DNA of 64,000 nt from Cyprinodon diabolis. Lineage: Eukaryota > Chordata > Actinopteri > Cyprinodontiformes > Cyprinodontidae. Within the stretch, counting starts at the first letter, position 1. Every line of letters starts with the position of its first letter. Location: NCBI GenBank assembly GCA_030533445.1, contig JARPUW010000260.1, positions 392,532 through 456,531 on the forward strand, written 5' to 3'. Position numbers and translations under genes: made by a program. Of the stretch, positions 6,952-19,781 are shown one piece after another. Below the pieces are notes generated by a model. It was not told the origin of the DNA, made no database searches, and saw only the letters and a program-made list of their open reading frames with translations.

Positions 6952-9900
6952 ACGCCCAGCAGTGATATAGAATCCATTTCCAAATGTTAAATCACTGGTT
7001 TTCCATGTTATTAGGTGAATAGTTGCTGTATTACAGAGTAAATGGGAGACTTTTATTGTGAAATTTGCTCTGGGGTGTGTTTTGAAAAGGTCACTAGAGT
7101 CTAATAAAAACAACCTGGAAGAGTTTGGGTCATAATGTTGAGCCATTTGCATCAATTAATGCATTACTATAATCTAGAGGCTTTTATTTTGTAGGGTCCC
7201 TGGAGTCTTATTTTGAAAGTCCAACAGAGTTGTGTTTATAGAAAATGTTCAGACCCGTCAATGATAGTTGATTACTTTCCAATCATTAAATCACTCTTTT
7301 TCCATGTTATTAGGGCAGTAGATGAAGCGGAAATGGGAGGCTTTTATTTTGAAATTTGCTATAGGGTGTGTTTTAAACAGTCTCCTAGAGTCTATTCTCT
7401 AAAACGGGGTTGAGTTTGGGTCATAATGTTGAGCCATATAGAGCAATAAATATATGTAAAAAATATAGAGGCTTTTATTTTGTAGGGTCCCTGGAGTCTT
7501 ATTTTGAAAGTCTATCAGTGCTGAGTGGCAAGGGAAGTGTCATGTACAGCAGTCATATAGTATCCATTTCCCAATGTTAAATCAGTCCTTTCACCCTCCA
7601 TTAGATTAATATGTGCTGTTTAAAACAGCAGAGGTAAAATCTGTTTGAAGCTTGGTAACCTTGACAACGCTTAACGAGCCTCTCACTGACACAGACAACA
7701 GCTGCACTCACTATTGGTTTCTTCTTCCCAGGCTTTTTTGTATGGGAAGAACGGCACCGAACAAACGACTACTGATCAAAAACCGTATGAGTTATTCAAA
7801 AAACATTTTCACCATGAGCATCAGCAATCCTTCGACTCCAACTATACCAACTTTGGTGTATGTGTGTCATTCAGAAAAATATTTATGACGAGTTGAAAAC
7901 ACATAGTCTGATTCGTTTCTCTCCCATCTTCAGCTCAAAAAGAATAGAGAAAGGCTGAAACTCTCATCGACTTTAGGTTGGTCTGGAGGGTTTTTAAGGA
8001 AAAGTATTAATCCTACCGTAATTCCGAAGACATTGTGTGAGTCCAGAGGTTTCAGTCTACAAACTGACCAAAAATGGTGACTGTAGCTCCAAATATGTGG
8101 CCGTGAGGGCGAGAATAAGATGTTTGATCTTAAAAAAATGGCCGCCTCACACTAAGATTTCAGCAGCTGCACTCTAGCAGGCTGCTGCAGAAGCTAACTG
8201 TCAGCTAGCTTCCAGGTGCTTACCCTCCGAACAAACGACTGCTGAGCAAAAACCGTAAAAGATATCTGAAAAATTCTTTCAGTGAAAGCAACATCTATCC
8301 TTTGTCTCAGACTGGGGTAACCTTCATGTCTGTAGGTCTTTCACAACCCAAAACGAAGCACAAACAAAATGGTTGGCCCACCTGCTCCTCCCTTTGTTTG
8401 AACTGCAGGACCTCACTCTCACTCACCTTTTAGCTGCTAAAGCACCCCTCCGAACAAACGACTGCTGAGTAAAAACCGTAAAAGGTATCTGAAAAATTCT
8501 TTTTATCTAAGCGACAGCTATATCTTGTCTTCAATTGGAGTAACTTTCATGGCTGTAGGTCATCTACAAACTGAATGGGAAGAGAAAGAAAAAGAGAAAA
8601 CGTTTCATCACACCTAAGCTTCTAATTGAGCTAGCTGCAGCAGGTCACTGTCACTCAGCTTTCAGGTGCTTAAAATGTCCTCCGAACAAACGACTGCTGA
8701 GCAAAAACCGTATGAGTTATTCAAAAAATTTTTTCACCGTGAGCGTCAGTCATCCTTCGACTCCAACTATGCCAACTTTGGTGTATGTGTGTCATTCAGA
8801 AAAATATTTATGACGAGTTTAAAACACATAGTCTGATTCGTTTTTCTCCCCTCTTCTGCTCCAAAACCAATGAAAAACGGCTCTGATTTTCATCGACTTT
8901 AGGTCGGTCTGGAGGGTTTTTAAGGAAAAGTATTAATCCTACCGTAATTCCGAAGATATTGTGTGGGTCCAGAGATTTCAGTCTACAAACTGACCAAAAA
9001 TGGTGACTCTAGCTATAAATATGTGGCCGTGAGGGCGAGTTTAAAATGTTTTTTTGTGTTTAAAAAACGCCTGCCTCACACTCTAGCTTTTCAGTTGCTC
9101 CACTCTAGCAGGCTGGATTTTGCTAAAACTTTGTGGTGCTTGAGGTCTGATTATACAAAAACCGTAGCAGTTATCAACATACCGTCTTCAGTTTTAAATA
9201 GACGAAGGATTTATCTACAAACTGAGCTTCAAACTGTTTTTCTAGGTGAATGTATGGCGACACAGTGAAGTGCTGTTTTTTATGCTTTTTTTTTCCTCTC
9301 CCCATTCATTTCCTATGGGATTTTTTTGCAACGTTTTCGCTAATAATTCGCAAACCTTCGGACTAATGAGAAAGTTTTATACAAGCACACATCACCCCAT
9401 TGGTCCCGACGCGTGTGCCAACTTTGGGCCCGATCCGCCAAACCGTGCGGGACTAGTTACGCGCCGAAGTTTTGGGTATACGGGAGAATTATAATAACTA
9501 GAAAATTTCTAAAGAAATTTTGAGGGGGGCCACCTACTGCCCGTCTGGGGAACCGGGCCAATACGGCCCTGGCAAGTGACGTCGGGGCTCCCCAGACCAA
9601 CTGCTTACGCCTTTGAGGGCTGCTGAGGGAAGGAAAGAGGGCAAGTTCATGGGCAAAGAGACCTGTGTGCCACTTGTGCTGAAATCTGGGAAATAGACGT
9701 GCACAGCGTATGATGCACAAGGGTAATATGGGTTGTCCATATTGAAACACAGTGGGTAAAGCCCAGTTGGCGGGCTTCGCCCGCCTGCTAGGAGCCATCT
9801 CAGTGAAGAAAAAAATCACCAATGGCGGGCTCTGCCCGCCTTCTAAGAGCCATTGCAGTGATGAAATCACCAATGGCGGGCTCCGCCCGCCTGCTAAGAG

Positions 9901-10120
9901 CCATTGCAGTGATGTAATCACCTTTGGCGGGCTCCGCCCGCCTGTTACCATTGGCGGGCTCCGCCCGCCTTCTAAGAGCCATTGCAGTGATGAAATCACC
10001 AATGGCAATGAGCAATATGCCAGAATGTATGAGTGTGTATAAGGAAGAGGCTTTTATTCTGTAGAGTCCTTGTAGTCTTATTTTGAAAGTCTATCATGAA
10101 TGTGCATCAAAAGATGGGTC
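6952..10120 (+). repeat. Repeat unit 3 (3,169 bp, modal length)
   Basis: Complete unit with no 66-bp hairpin copy and five minisatellite hairpins. The first part, with AATCATTAAATC near 7282, matches unit 10 at offset 22,554. The second half, with GTGGTGCTTG near 9134, ATGGCGACAC near 9254 and TTGCAACG near 9327, matches unit 6 at offset 9,661. The unit is therefore a mosaic of two variant families. Confidence 0.95.
9766..10007 (+). repeat. Double-hairpin minisatellite, 5 GC hairpins (unit 3)
   Basis: Standard form with loops TTC, TCT, TCC, TCC, TCC and intact stems. It matches the unit 6 array at offset 9,661. Confidence 0.92.
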
Positions 10121-13100
10121 ACGCCCAGCAGTGATATAGAATCCATTTCCAAATGTTAAATCACTGGTTTTCCATGTTATTAGGTGAATAGTTGCTGTAT
10201 TACAGAGTAAATGGTAGACTTTTATTGTGAAATTTGCTCTGGGGTGTGTTTTGAAAAGGTCACTAGAGTCTAATAAAAACAACCTGGAAGAGTTTGGGTC
10301 ATAATGTTGAGCCATTTGCATCAATTAATGCATTACTATAATCTAGAGGCTTTTATTTTGTAGGGTCCCTGGAGTCTTATTTTGAAAGTCCAACAGAGTT
10401 GTGTTTATAGAAAATGTTCAGACCCGTCAATGATAGTTGATTACTTTCCAATCGTTAAATCACTCTTTTTCCATGTTATTAGGGCAGTAGATGAAGCGGA
10501 AATGGGAGGCTTTTATTTTGAAATTTGCTATAGGGTGTGTTTTAAACAGTCTCCTAGAGTCTATTCTCTAAAACGGGGTTGAGTTTGGGTCATAATGTTG
10601 AGCCATATAGGGCAATAAATATATGTAAAAAATATAGAGGCTTTTATTTTGTAGGGTCCCTGGAGTCTTATTTTGAAAGTCTATCAGTGCTGAGTGGCAA
10701 GGGAAGTGTCATGTACAGCAGTCATATAGTATCCATTTCCCAATGTTAAATCAGTCCTTTCACCCTCCATTAGATTAATATGTGCTGTTTAAAACAGCAG
10801 AGGTAAAATCTGTTTGAAGCTTGGTAACCTTGACAACGCTTAACGAGCCTCTCACTGACACAGACAACAGCTGCACTCACTATTGGTTTCTTCTTCCCAG
10901 GCTTTTTTGTATGGGAAGAACGGCACCGAACAAACGACTACTGATCAAAAACCGTATGAGTTATTCAAAAAACATTTTCACCATGAGCATCAGCAATCCT
11001 TCGACTCCAACTATACCAACTTTGGTGTATGTGTGTCATTCAGAAAAATATTTATGACGAGTGAAAACACATAGTCTGATTCGTTTCTCTCCCATCTTCA
11101 GCTGAAAAAGAATAGAGAAAGGCTGAAACTCTCATCGACTTTAGGTTGGTCTGGAGGGTTTTTAAGGAAAAGTATTAATCCTACCGTAATTCCGAAGACA
11201 TTGTGTGAGTCCAGAGGTTTCAGTCTACAAACTGACCAAAAATGGTGACTGTAGCTCCAAATATGTGGCCGTGAGGGCGAGAATAAGATGTTTGATCTGA
11301 AAAAAATGGCCGCCTCACACTAAGATTTCAGCAGCTGCACTCTAGCAGGCTGCTGCAGAAGCTAACTGTCAGCTAGCTTCCAGGTGCTTACCCTCCGAAC
11401 AAACGACTGCTGAGCAAAAACCGTAAAAGATATCTGAAAAATTCTTTCAGTGAAAGCAACATCTATCCTTTGTCTCAGACTGGGGTAACCTTCATGTCTG
11501 TAGGTCTTTCACAACCCAAAACGAAGCACAAACAAAATGGTTGGCCCACCTGCTCCTCCCTTTCTTTTAACTGCAGGACCTCACTCTCACTCACCTTTTA
11601 GCTGCTAAAGCACCCCTCCGAACAAACGACTGCTGAGTAAAAACCGTAAAAGGTATCTGAAAAATTCTTTTTATCTAAGCGACAGCTATATCTTGTCTTC
11701 AATTGGAGTAACTTTCATGGCTGTAGATCATCTACAAACTGAATGGGAAGAGAAAGAAAAAGAAAAAACGTTTCATCACACCTAAGCTTCTAATTGAGCT
11801 AGCTGCAGCAGGTCACTGTCACTCAGCTTTCAGGTGCTTAAAATGTCCTCCGAACAAACGACTGCTGAGCAAAAACCGTATGAGTTATTCAAAAAATTTT
11901 TTCACCGTGAGCGTCAGTCATCCTTCGACTCCAACTATGCCAACTTTGGTGTATGTGTGTCATTCAGAAAAATATTTATGACGAGTTTAAAACACATAGT
12001 CTGATTCGTTTTTCTCCCCTCTTCTGCTCCAAAACCAATGAAAAACGGCTCTGATTTTCATCGACTTTAGGTCGGTCTGGAGGGTTTTTAAGGAAAAGTA
12101 TTAATCCTACCGTAATTCCGAAGATATTGTGTGGGTCCAGAGATTTCAGTCTACAAACTGACCAAAAATGGTGACTCTAGCTATAAATATGTGGCCGTGA
12201 GGGCGAGTTTAAAATGTTTTTTTGTGTTTAAAAAACGCCTGCCTCACACTCTAGCTTTTCAGTTGCTCCACTCTAGCAGGCTGGATTTTGCTAAAACTTT
12301 GTGGCGCTTGAGGTCTGATTATACAAAAACCGTAGCAGTTATCAACATACCGTCTTCAGTTTTAAATAGACGAAGGATTTATCTACAAACTGAGCTTCAA
12401 ACTGTTTTTCTAGGTGAATGTATGCCGACACAGTGAAGTGCTGTTTTTTATGCTTTTTTTTTCCTCTCCCCATTCATTTCCTATGGGATTTTTTTGCGAC
12501 GTTTTCGCTAATAATTCGCAAACCTTCGGACTAATGAGAAAGTTTTATACAAGCACACATCACCCCATTGGTCCCGACGCGTGTGCCAACTTTGGGCCCG
12601 ATCCGCCAAACCGTGCGGGACTAGTTACGCGCCGAAGTTTTGGGTATACGGGAGAATTATAATAACTAGAAAATTTCTAAAGAAATTTTGAGGGGGGCCA
12701 CCTACTGCCCGTCTGGGGAACAGGGCCAATACGGCCCTGGCAAGTGATGTCGGGGCTCCCCAGACCAACTGCTTACGCCTTTGAGGGCTGCTGAGGGAAG
12801 GAAAGAGGGCTAGGTCATGGGCAAAGAGAGCTGTGTGCCACTTGTGCTGAAATCTGGGAAATAGACGTGCACAGCGTATGATGCAAAAGGGTAATATGGG
12901 TTGTCCATATTGAACCGCAGTGGGTAAAGCTCAGTTGGTGGGCTCCGCCCGCCTGCTAGGAGCCCTTGCAGCGATGAAAAAAATCACCAATGGCGGGCTC
13001 TGCCCGCCTGCTAAGAGCCATTGCAGTGATGAAATCACCAATGGCAATGAGCAATATGCCAGAATGTATGAGTGTGTATAAGGAAGAGGCTTTTATTCTG

Positions 13101-13159
13101 TAGAGTCCCTGGAGTCTTATTTTGAAAGTCTATCATGGAAGTGCATCTAAAGATGGGTC
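10121..13159 (+). repeat. Repeat unit 4 (3,039 bp), the shortest, divergent tail
   Basis: Complete unit with no 66-bp copy and only two GC hairpins in the minisatellite, which explains its short length. GATCTGAAAAAAATGG near 11294 and CTTTCTTTTAAC near 11560 are shared with units 12 and 14. From about 12720 the tail belongs to a second subfamily (AAGTGATGTC, GGCTAGGTCATGG, TTGAACCGCAG), also seen in units 12 and 16. The usual long minus-strand reading frame is broken here. Confidence 0.95.
12934..13046 (+). repeat. Double-hairpin minisatellite, 2 GC hairpins (unit 4)
   Basis: This is the shortest array in the window. The first stem is GGTGGGC/GCCCGCC, with a G-T pair in place of G-C, and is followed by AGCCCTTGCAGCGATG. 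The second monomer has the TCT loop. The start of the array is second-subfamily, and only the final monomers match the common type. Confidence 0.9.
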
Positions 13160-15711
13160 ATGCCCAGCAGTTATATAGAATCAATTTCCAAATGTTAAAT
13201 CACTGGTTTTCCATGTTATTAGGTGAATAGTTGCTGTATTACAGAGTAAATGGGAGACTTTTATTGTGAAATTTGCTCTGGGTGTGTTTTGAAAAGGTCA
13301 CTAGAGTCTAATAAAAACAACCTGGAAGAGTTTGGGTCATAATGTTGAGCCATTTGCATCAATTAATGCATTAGTATAATCTAGAGGCTTTTATTTTGTA
13401 GGGTCGCTGGAGTCTTATTTTGAAAGTCCAACAGAGTTGTGTTTATAGAAAATGTTCAGACCCGTCAATGATAGTTGATTACTTTCCAATCGTTAAATCA
13501 CTGTTTTTCCATGTTATTAGGGCAGTAGATGAAGCGGAAATGGGAGGCTTTTATTTTGAAATTTGCTATAGGGTGTGTTTTAAACAGTCTCCTAGAGTCT
13601 ATTCTCTAAAACGGGGTTGAGTTTGGGTCATAATATTGAGCCATATAGGGCAATAAATATATGTAAAAAATATAGAGGCTTTTATTTTGTAGGGTCCCTG
13701 GAGTCTTATTTTGAAAGTCTATCAGTGCTGAGTGGCAAGGGAAGTGTCCTGGACAGCAGTCATATAGTATCCATTTCCCAATGTTAAATCAGTCCTTTCA
13801 CCCTCCATTAGATTAATATGTGCTGTTTAAAACAGCAGAGGTAAAATCTGTTTGAAGCTTGGTAACCTTGACAACGCTTAACGAGCCTCTCACTGACACA
13901 GACAACAGCTGCACTCACTATTGGTTTCTTCTTCCCAGGCTTTTTTGTATGGGAAGAACGGCAACGAAAACAAACGACTACTGATCAAAAACCGTATGAG
14001 TTATTCAAAAAACATTTTCACCATGAGCATCAGCAATCCTTCGACTCCAAGTATACCAACTTTGGTGTATGTGTGTCATTCAGAAAAATATTTATGACGA
14101 CTTGAAAACACATAGTCTGATTCGTTTCTCTTCCATCTTCAGCTCAAAAAGAATGGAGAAAGGCTGAAACTCATCGACTTTAGGTTGGTCTGGAGGGTTT
14201 TTAAGGAAAAGTATTAATCCTACCGTAATTCCGAAGACATTGTGTGAGTCCAGAGGTTTCAGTCTACAAACTGACCAAAAATGGTGACTGTAGCTCCAAA
14301 TATGTGGCCGTGAGGGCGAGAATAAGATGTTTGATCTTAAAAAAATGGCCGCCTCACACTAAGATTTCAGCAGCTGCACTCTAGCAGGCTGCTGCAGAAG
14401 CTAACTGTCAGCTAGCTTCCAGGTGCTTACCCTCCGAACAAACGACTGCTGAGCAAAAACCGTAAAAGATATCTGAAAAATTCTTTCAGTGAAAGCAACA
14501 TCTATCCTTTGTCTCAGACTGGGGTAACCTTCATGTCTGTAGGTCTTTCACAACCCAAAACGAAGCACAAACAAAATGGTTGGCCCACCTGCTCCTCCCT
14601 TTGTTTGAACTGCAGGACCTCACTCTCACTCACCTTTTAGCTGCTAAAGCACCCCTCCGAACAAACGACTGCTGAGTAAAAACCGTAAAAGGTGTCTGAA
14701 AAATTCTTTTTATCTAAGCGACAGCTATATCTTGTCTTCAATTGGAGTAACTTTCATGGCTGTAGGTCATCTACAAACTGAATGGGAAGAGAAAGAAAAA
14801 GAAAAAACGTTTCATCACACCTAAGCTTCTAATTGAGCTAGCTGCAGCAGGTCACTGTCACTCAGCTTTCAGGTGCTTAAAATGTCCTCCGAACAAACGA
14901 CTGCTGAGCAAAAACCGTATGAGTTATTCAAAAATTTTTTTCACCGTGAGCGTCAGTCATCCTTCGACTCCAACTATGCCAACTTTGGTGTATGTGTGTC
15001 ATTCAGAAAAATATTTATGACGAGTTTAAAACACATAGTCGGATTCGTTTTTCTCCCCTCTTCTGCTCCAAAACCAATGAAAAACGGCTCTGATTTTCAT
15101 CGACTTTAGGTCGGTCTGGAGGGTTTTTAAGGAAAAGTATTAATCCTACCGTAATTCCGAAGATATTGTGTGGGTCCAGAGATTTCAGTCTACAAACTGA
15201 CCAAAAATGGTGACTCTAGCTATAAATATGTGGCCGTGAGGGCGAGTTTAAAATGTTTTTTTGTGTTTAAAAAACGCCTGCCTCACACTCTAGCTTTTCA
15301 GTTGCTCCACTCTAGCAGGCTGGATTTTGCTAAAACTTTGTGGCGCTTGAGGTCTGATTATACAAAAACCGTAGCAGTTATCAACATACCGTCTTCAGTT
15401 TTAAATAGACGAAGGATTTATCTACAAACTGAGCTTCAAACTGTTTTTCTAGGTGAATGTATGGCGACACAGTGAAGTGCTGTTTTTTATGCTTTTTTTT
15501 TCCTCTCCCCATTCATTTCCTATGGGATTTTTTTGCGACGTTTTCGCTAATAATTCGCAAACCTTCGGACTAATGAGAAAGTTTTATACAAGCACACATC
15601 ACCCCATTGGTCCCGACGCGTGTGCCAACTTTGGGCCCGATCCGCCAAACCGTGCGGGACTAGTTACGTGCCGAAGTTTTGGGTATACGGGAGAATTATA
15701 ATAATAATAAT

Positions 15712-15911
15712 ACGCGGAATAAATATGTGCAATAGTAGTAGGTGGGCCATGCCTTCGGCATGTGGCCCCCCAATAATAATAATACGCGGAATAAATATGT
15801 GCAATAGTAGTAGGTGGGCCATGCCTTCGGCATGTGGCCCCCCAATAATACGCGGAATAAATATGTGCAATAGTAGTAGGTGGGCCATGCCTTCGGCATG
15901 TGGCCCCCCAA
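15712..15911 (+). repeat. 66-bp GC-hairpin repeat, 3 copies (unit 5)
   Basis: Three identical copies with AAT linkers of four and then two triplets. Confidence 0.94.
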
Positions 15912-16179
15912 CTAGAAAATTTCTAAAGAAATTTTGAGGGGGGCCACCTACTGCCCGTCTGGGGAACCGGGCCAATACGGCCCTGGCAAGTGACGTCGGG
16001 GCTCCCCAGACCAACTGCTTACGCCTTTGAGGGCTGCTGAGGGAAGGAAAGAGGGCAAGTTCATGGGCAAAGAGAGCTGTGTGCCACTTGTGCTGAAATC
16101 TGGGAAATAGACGTGCACAGCGTATGATGCACAAGGGTAATATGGGTTGTCCATATTGAAACACAGTGGGTAAAGCCCA

Positions 16180-16499
16180 GTTGGCGGGCTTTGCCCGCCT
16201 GCTAGGAGCCATCTCAGTGAAGAAAAAAATCACCAATGGCGGGCTCTGCCCGCCTTCTAAGAGCCATTGCAGTGATGAAATCACCAATGGCGGGCTCCGC
16301 CCGCCTGCTAAGAGCCATTGCAGTGATGTAATCACCTTTGGCGGGCTCCGCCTGCCTGTTACCATTGGCGGGCTCCGCCCGCCTTCTAAGAGCCATTGCA
16401 GTGATGTAATCACCTTTGGCGGGCTCCGCCCGCCTGTTACCATTGGCGGGCTCCGCCCGCCTTCTAAGAGCCATTGCAGTGATGAAATCACCAATGGCA
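16180..16499 (+). repeat. Double-hairpin minisatellite, 7 GC hairpins (unit 5)
   Basis: Expanded by 78 bp (one 51-bp plus one 27-bp monomer). The first loop is TTT. The fourth hairpin has the right arm GCCTGCC, which gives one G-T pair. It is the same array as in unit 7. Confidence 0.92.
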
Positions 16500-16612
16500 A
16501 TGAGCAATATGCCAGAATGTATGAGTGTGTATAAGGAAGAGGCTTTTATTCTGTAGAGTCCTTGTAGTCTTATTTTGAAAGTCTATCATGAATGTGCATC
16601 AAAAGATGGGTC

Positions 16613-19600
16613 ACGCCCAGCAGTGATATAGAATCCATTTCCAAATGTTAAATCACTGGTTTTCCATGTTATTAGGTGAATAGTTGCTGTATTACAGAGT
16701 AAATGGGAGACTTTTATTGTGAAATTTGCTCTGGGGTGTGTTTTGAAAAGGTCACTAGAGTCTAATAAAAACAACCTGGAAGAGTTTGGGTCATAATGTT
16801 GAGCCATTTGCATCAATTAATGCATTAGTATAATCTAGAGGCTTTTATTTTGTAGGGTCCCTGGAGTCTTATTTTGAAAGTCCAACAGAGTTGTGTTTAT
16901 AGAAAATGTTCAGACCCGTCAATGATAGTTGATTACTTTCCAATCGTTAAATCACTCTTTTTCCATGTTATTAGGGCAGTAGATGAAGCGGAAATGGGAG
17001 GCTTTTATTTTGAAATTTGCTATAGGGTGTGTTTTAAACAGTCTCCTAGAGTCTATTCTCTAAAACGGGGTTGAGTTTGGGTCATAATGTTGAGCCATAT
17101 AGGGCAATAAATATATGTAAAAAATATAGAGGCTTTTATTTTGTAGGGTCCCTGGAGTCTTATTTTGAAAGTCTATCAGTGCTGAGTGGCAAGGGAAGTG
17201 TCATGGACAGCAGTCATATAGTATCCATTTCCCAATGTTAAATCAGTCCTTTCACCCTCCATTAGATTAATATGTGCTGTTTAAAACAGCAGAGGTAAAA
17301 TCTGTTTGAAGCTTGGTAACCTTGACAACGCTTGACGAGCCTCTCACTGACACAGACAACAGCTGCACTCACTATTGGTTTCTTCTTCCCAGGCTTTTTT
17401 GTATGGGAAGAACGGCAACGAAAACAAACGACTACTGATCAAAAACCGTATGAGTTATTCAAAAAACATTTTCACCATGAGCATCAGCAATCCTTCGACT
17501 CCAAGTATACCAACTTTGGTGTATGTGTGTCATTCAGAACAATATTTATGACGACTTGAAAACACATAGTCTGATTCGTTTCTCTCCCATCTTCAGCTCA
17601 AAAAGAATGGAGAAAGGCTGAAACTCATCGACTTTAGGTTGGTCTGGAGGGTTTTTAAGGAAAAGTATTAATCCTACCGTAATTCCGAAGACATTGTGTG
17701 AGTCCAGAGGTTTCAGTCTACAAACTGACCAAAAATGGTGACTGTAGCTCCAAATATGTGGCCGTGAGGGCGAGAATAAGATGTTTGATCTTAAAAAAAT
17801 GGCCGCCTCACACTAAGATTTCAGCAGCTGCACTCTAGCAGGCTGCTGCAGAAGCTAACTGTCAGCTAGCTTCCAGGTGCTTACCCTCCGAACAAACGAC
17901 TGCTGAGCAAAAACCGTAAAAGATATCTGAAAAATTCTTTCAGTGAAAGCAACATCTATCCTTTGTCTCAGACTGGGGTAACCTTCATGTCTGTAGGTCT
18001 TTCACAACCCAAAACGAAGCACAAACAAAATGGTTGGCCCACCTGCTCCTCCCTTTCTTTTAACTGCAGGACCTCACTCTCACTCACCTCTTAGCTGCTA
18101 AAGCACCCCTCCGAACAAACGACTGCTGAGTAAAAACCGTAAAAGGTGTCTGAAAAATTCTTTTTATCTAAGCGACAGCTATATCTTCTCTTCAATTGGA
18201 GTAACTTTCATGGCTGTAGGTCATCTACAAACTGAATGGGAAGAGAAAGAAAAAGAAAAAACGTTTCATCACACCTAAGCTTCTAATTGAGCTAGCTGCA
18301 GCAGGTCACTGTCACTCAGCTTTCAGGTGCTTAAAATGTCCTCCGAACAAACGACTGCTGAGCAAAAACCGTATGAGTTATTCAAAAAATTTTTTCACCG
18401 TGAGCGTCAGTCATCCTTCGACTCCAACTATGCCAACTTTGGTGTATGTGTGTCATTCAGAAAAATATTTATGACGAGTTTAAAACACATAGTCGGATTC
18501 GTTTTTCTCCCCTCTTCTGCTCCAAAACCAATGAAAAACGGCTCTGATTTTCATCGACTTTAGGTCGGTCTGGAGGGTTTTTAAGGAAAAGTATTAATCC
18601 TACCGTAATTCCGAAGATATTGTGTGGGTCCAGAGATTTCAGTCTACAAACTGACCAAAAATGGTGACTCTAGCTATAAATATGTGGCCGTGAGGGCGAG
18701 TTTAAAATGTTATTTTGTGTTTAAAAAACGCCTGCCTCACACTCTAGCTTTTCAGTTGCTCCACTCTAGCAGGCTGGATTTTGCTAAAACTTTGTGGTGC
18801 TTGAGGTCTGATTATACAAAAACCGTAGCAGTTATCAACATACCGTCTTCAGTTTTAAATAGACGAAGGATTTATCTACAAACTGAGCTTCAAACTGTTT
18901 TTCTAGGTGAATGTATGGCGACACAGTGAAGTGCTGTTTTTTATGCTTTTTTTTTCCTCTCCCCATTCATTTCCTATGGGATTTTTTTGCAACGTTTTCG
19001 CTAATAATTCGCAAACCTTCGGACTAATGAGAAAGTTTTATACAAGCACACATCACCCCATTGGTCCCGACGCGTGTGCCAACTTTGGGCCCGATCCGCC
19101 AAACCGTGCGGGACTAGTTACGCGCCGAAGTTTTGGGTATACGGGAGAATTATAATAACTAGAAAATTTCTAAAGAAATTTTGAGGGGGGCCACCTACTG
19201 CCCGTCTGGGGAACCGGGCCAATACGGCCCTGGCAAGTGACGTCGGGGCTCCCCAGACCAACTGCTTACGCCTTTGAGGGCTGCTGAGGGAAGGAAAGAG
19301 GGCAAGTTCATGGGCAAAGAGAGCTGTGTGCCACTTGTGCTGAAATCTGGGAAATAGACGTGCACAGAGTATGATGCACAAGGGTAATATGGGTTGTCCA
19401 TATTGAAACACAGTGGGTAAAGCCCAGTTGGCGGGCTTCGCCCGCCTGCTAGGAGCCATCTCAGTGAAGAAAAAAATCACCAATGGCGGGCTCTGCCCGC
19501 CTTCTAAGAGCCATTGCAGTGATGAAATCACCAATGGCGGGCTCCGCCCGCCTGCTAAGAGCCATTGCAGTGATGTAATCACCTTTGGCGGGCTCCGCCC

Positions 19601-19781
19601 GCCTGTTACCATTGGCGGGCTCCGCCCGCCTTCTAAGAGCCATTGCAGTGATGAAATCACCAATGGCAATGAGCAATATGCCAGAATGTATGAGTGTGTA
19701 TAAGGAAGAGGCTTTTATTCTGTAGAGTCCTTGTAGTCTTATTTTGAAAGTCTATCATGAATGTGCATCAAAAGATGGGTC
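16613..19781 (+). repeat. Repeat unit 6 (3,169 bp)
   Basis: Complete unit with no 66-bp copy. The first two thirds are almost identical to unit 8 at offset 6,550, including CTTGACGAGCC near 17331, GAACAATATTTATG near 17537 and TATTTTGTG near 18711. The last third instead matches unit 3 at offset 9,661 (GTGGTGCTTG, ATGGCGACAC, TTGCAACG). The switch between the two relationships falls near 18800. Confidence 0.95.
19427..19668 (+). repeat. Double-hairpin minisatellite, 5 GC hairpins (unit 6)
   Basis: Standard loop order TTC, TCT, TCC, TCC, TCC with intact stems. Confidence 0.92.

Larger units (their letters stand above)
13160..16612 (+). repeat. Repeat unit 5 (3,453 bp)
   Basis: Complete unit with three 66-bp hairpin copies and an enlarged minisatellite of seven GC hairpins. 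Its first bases (CAGTTATATAGAATC) match only unit 11. GGCAACGAAAAC near 13961 is shared with units 6 and 8. Its enlarged minisatellite recurs in unit 7 at offset 6,550. Confidence 0.95.
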
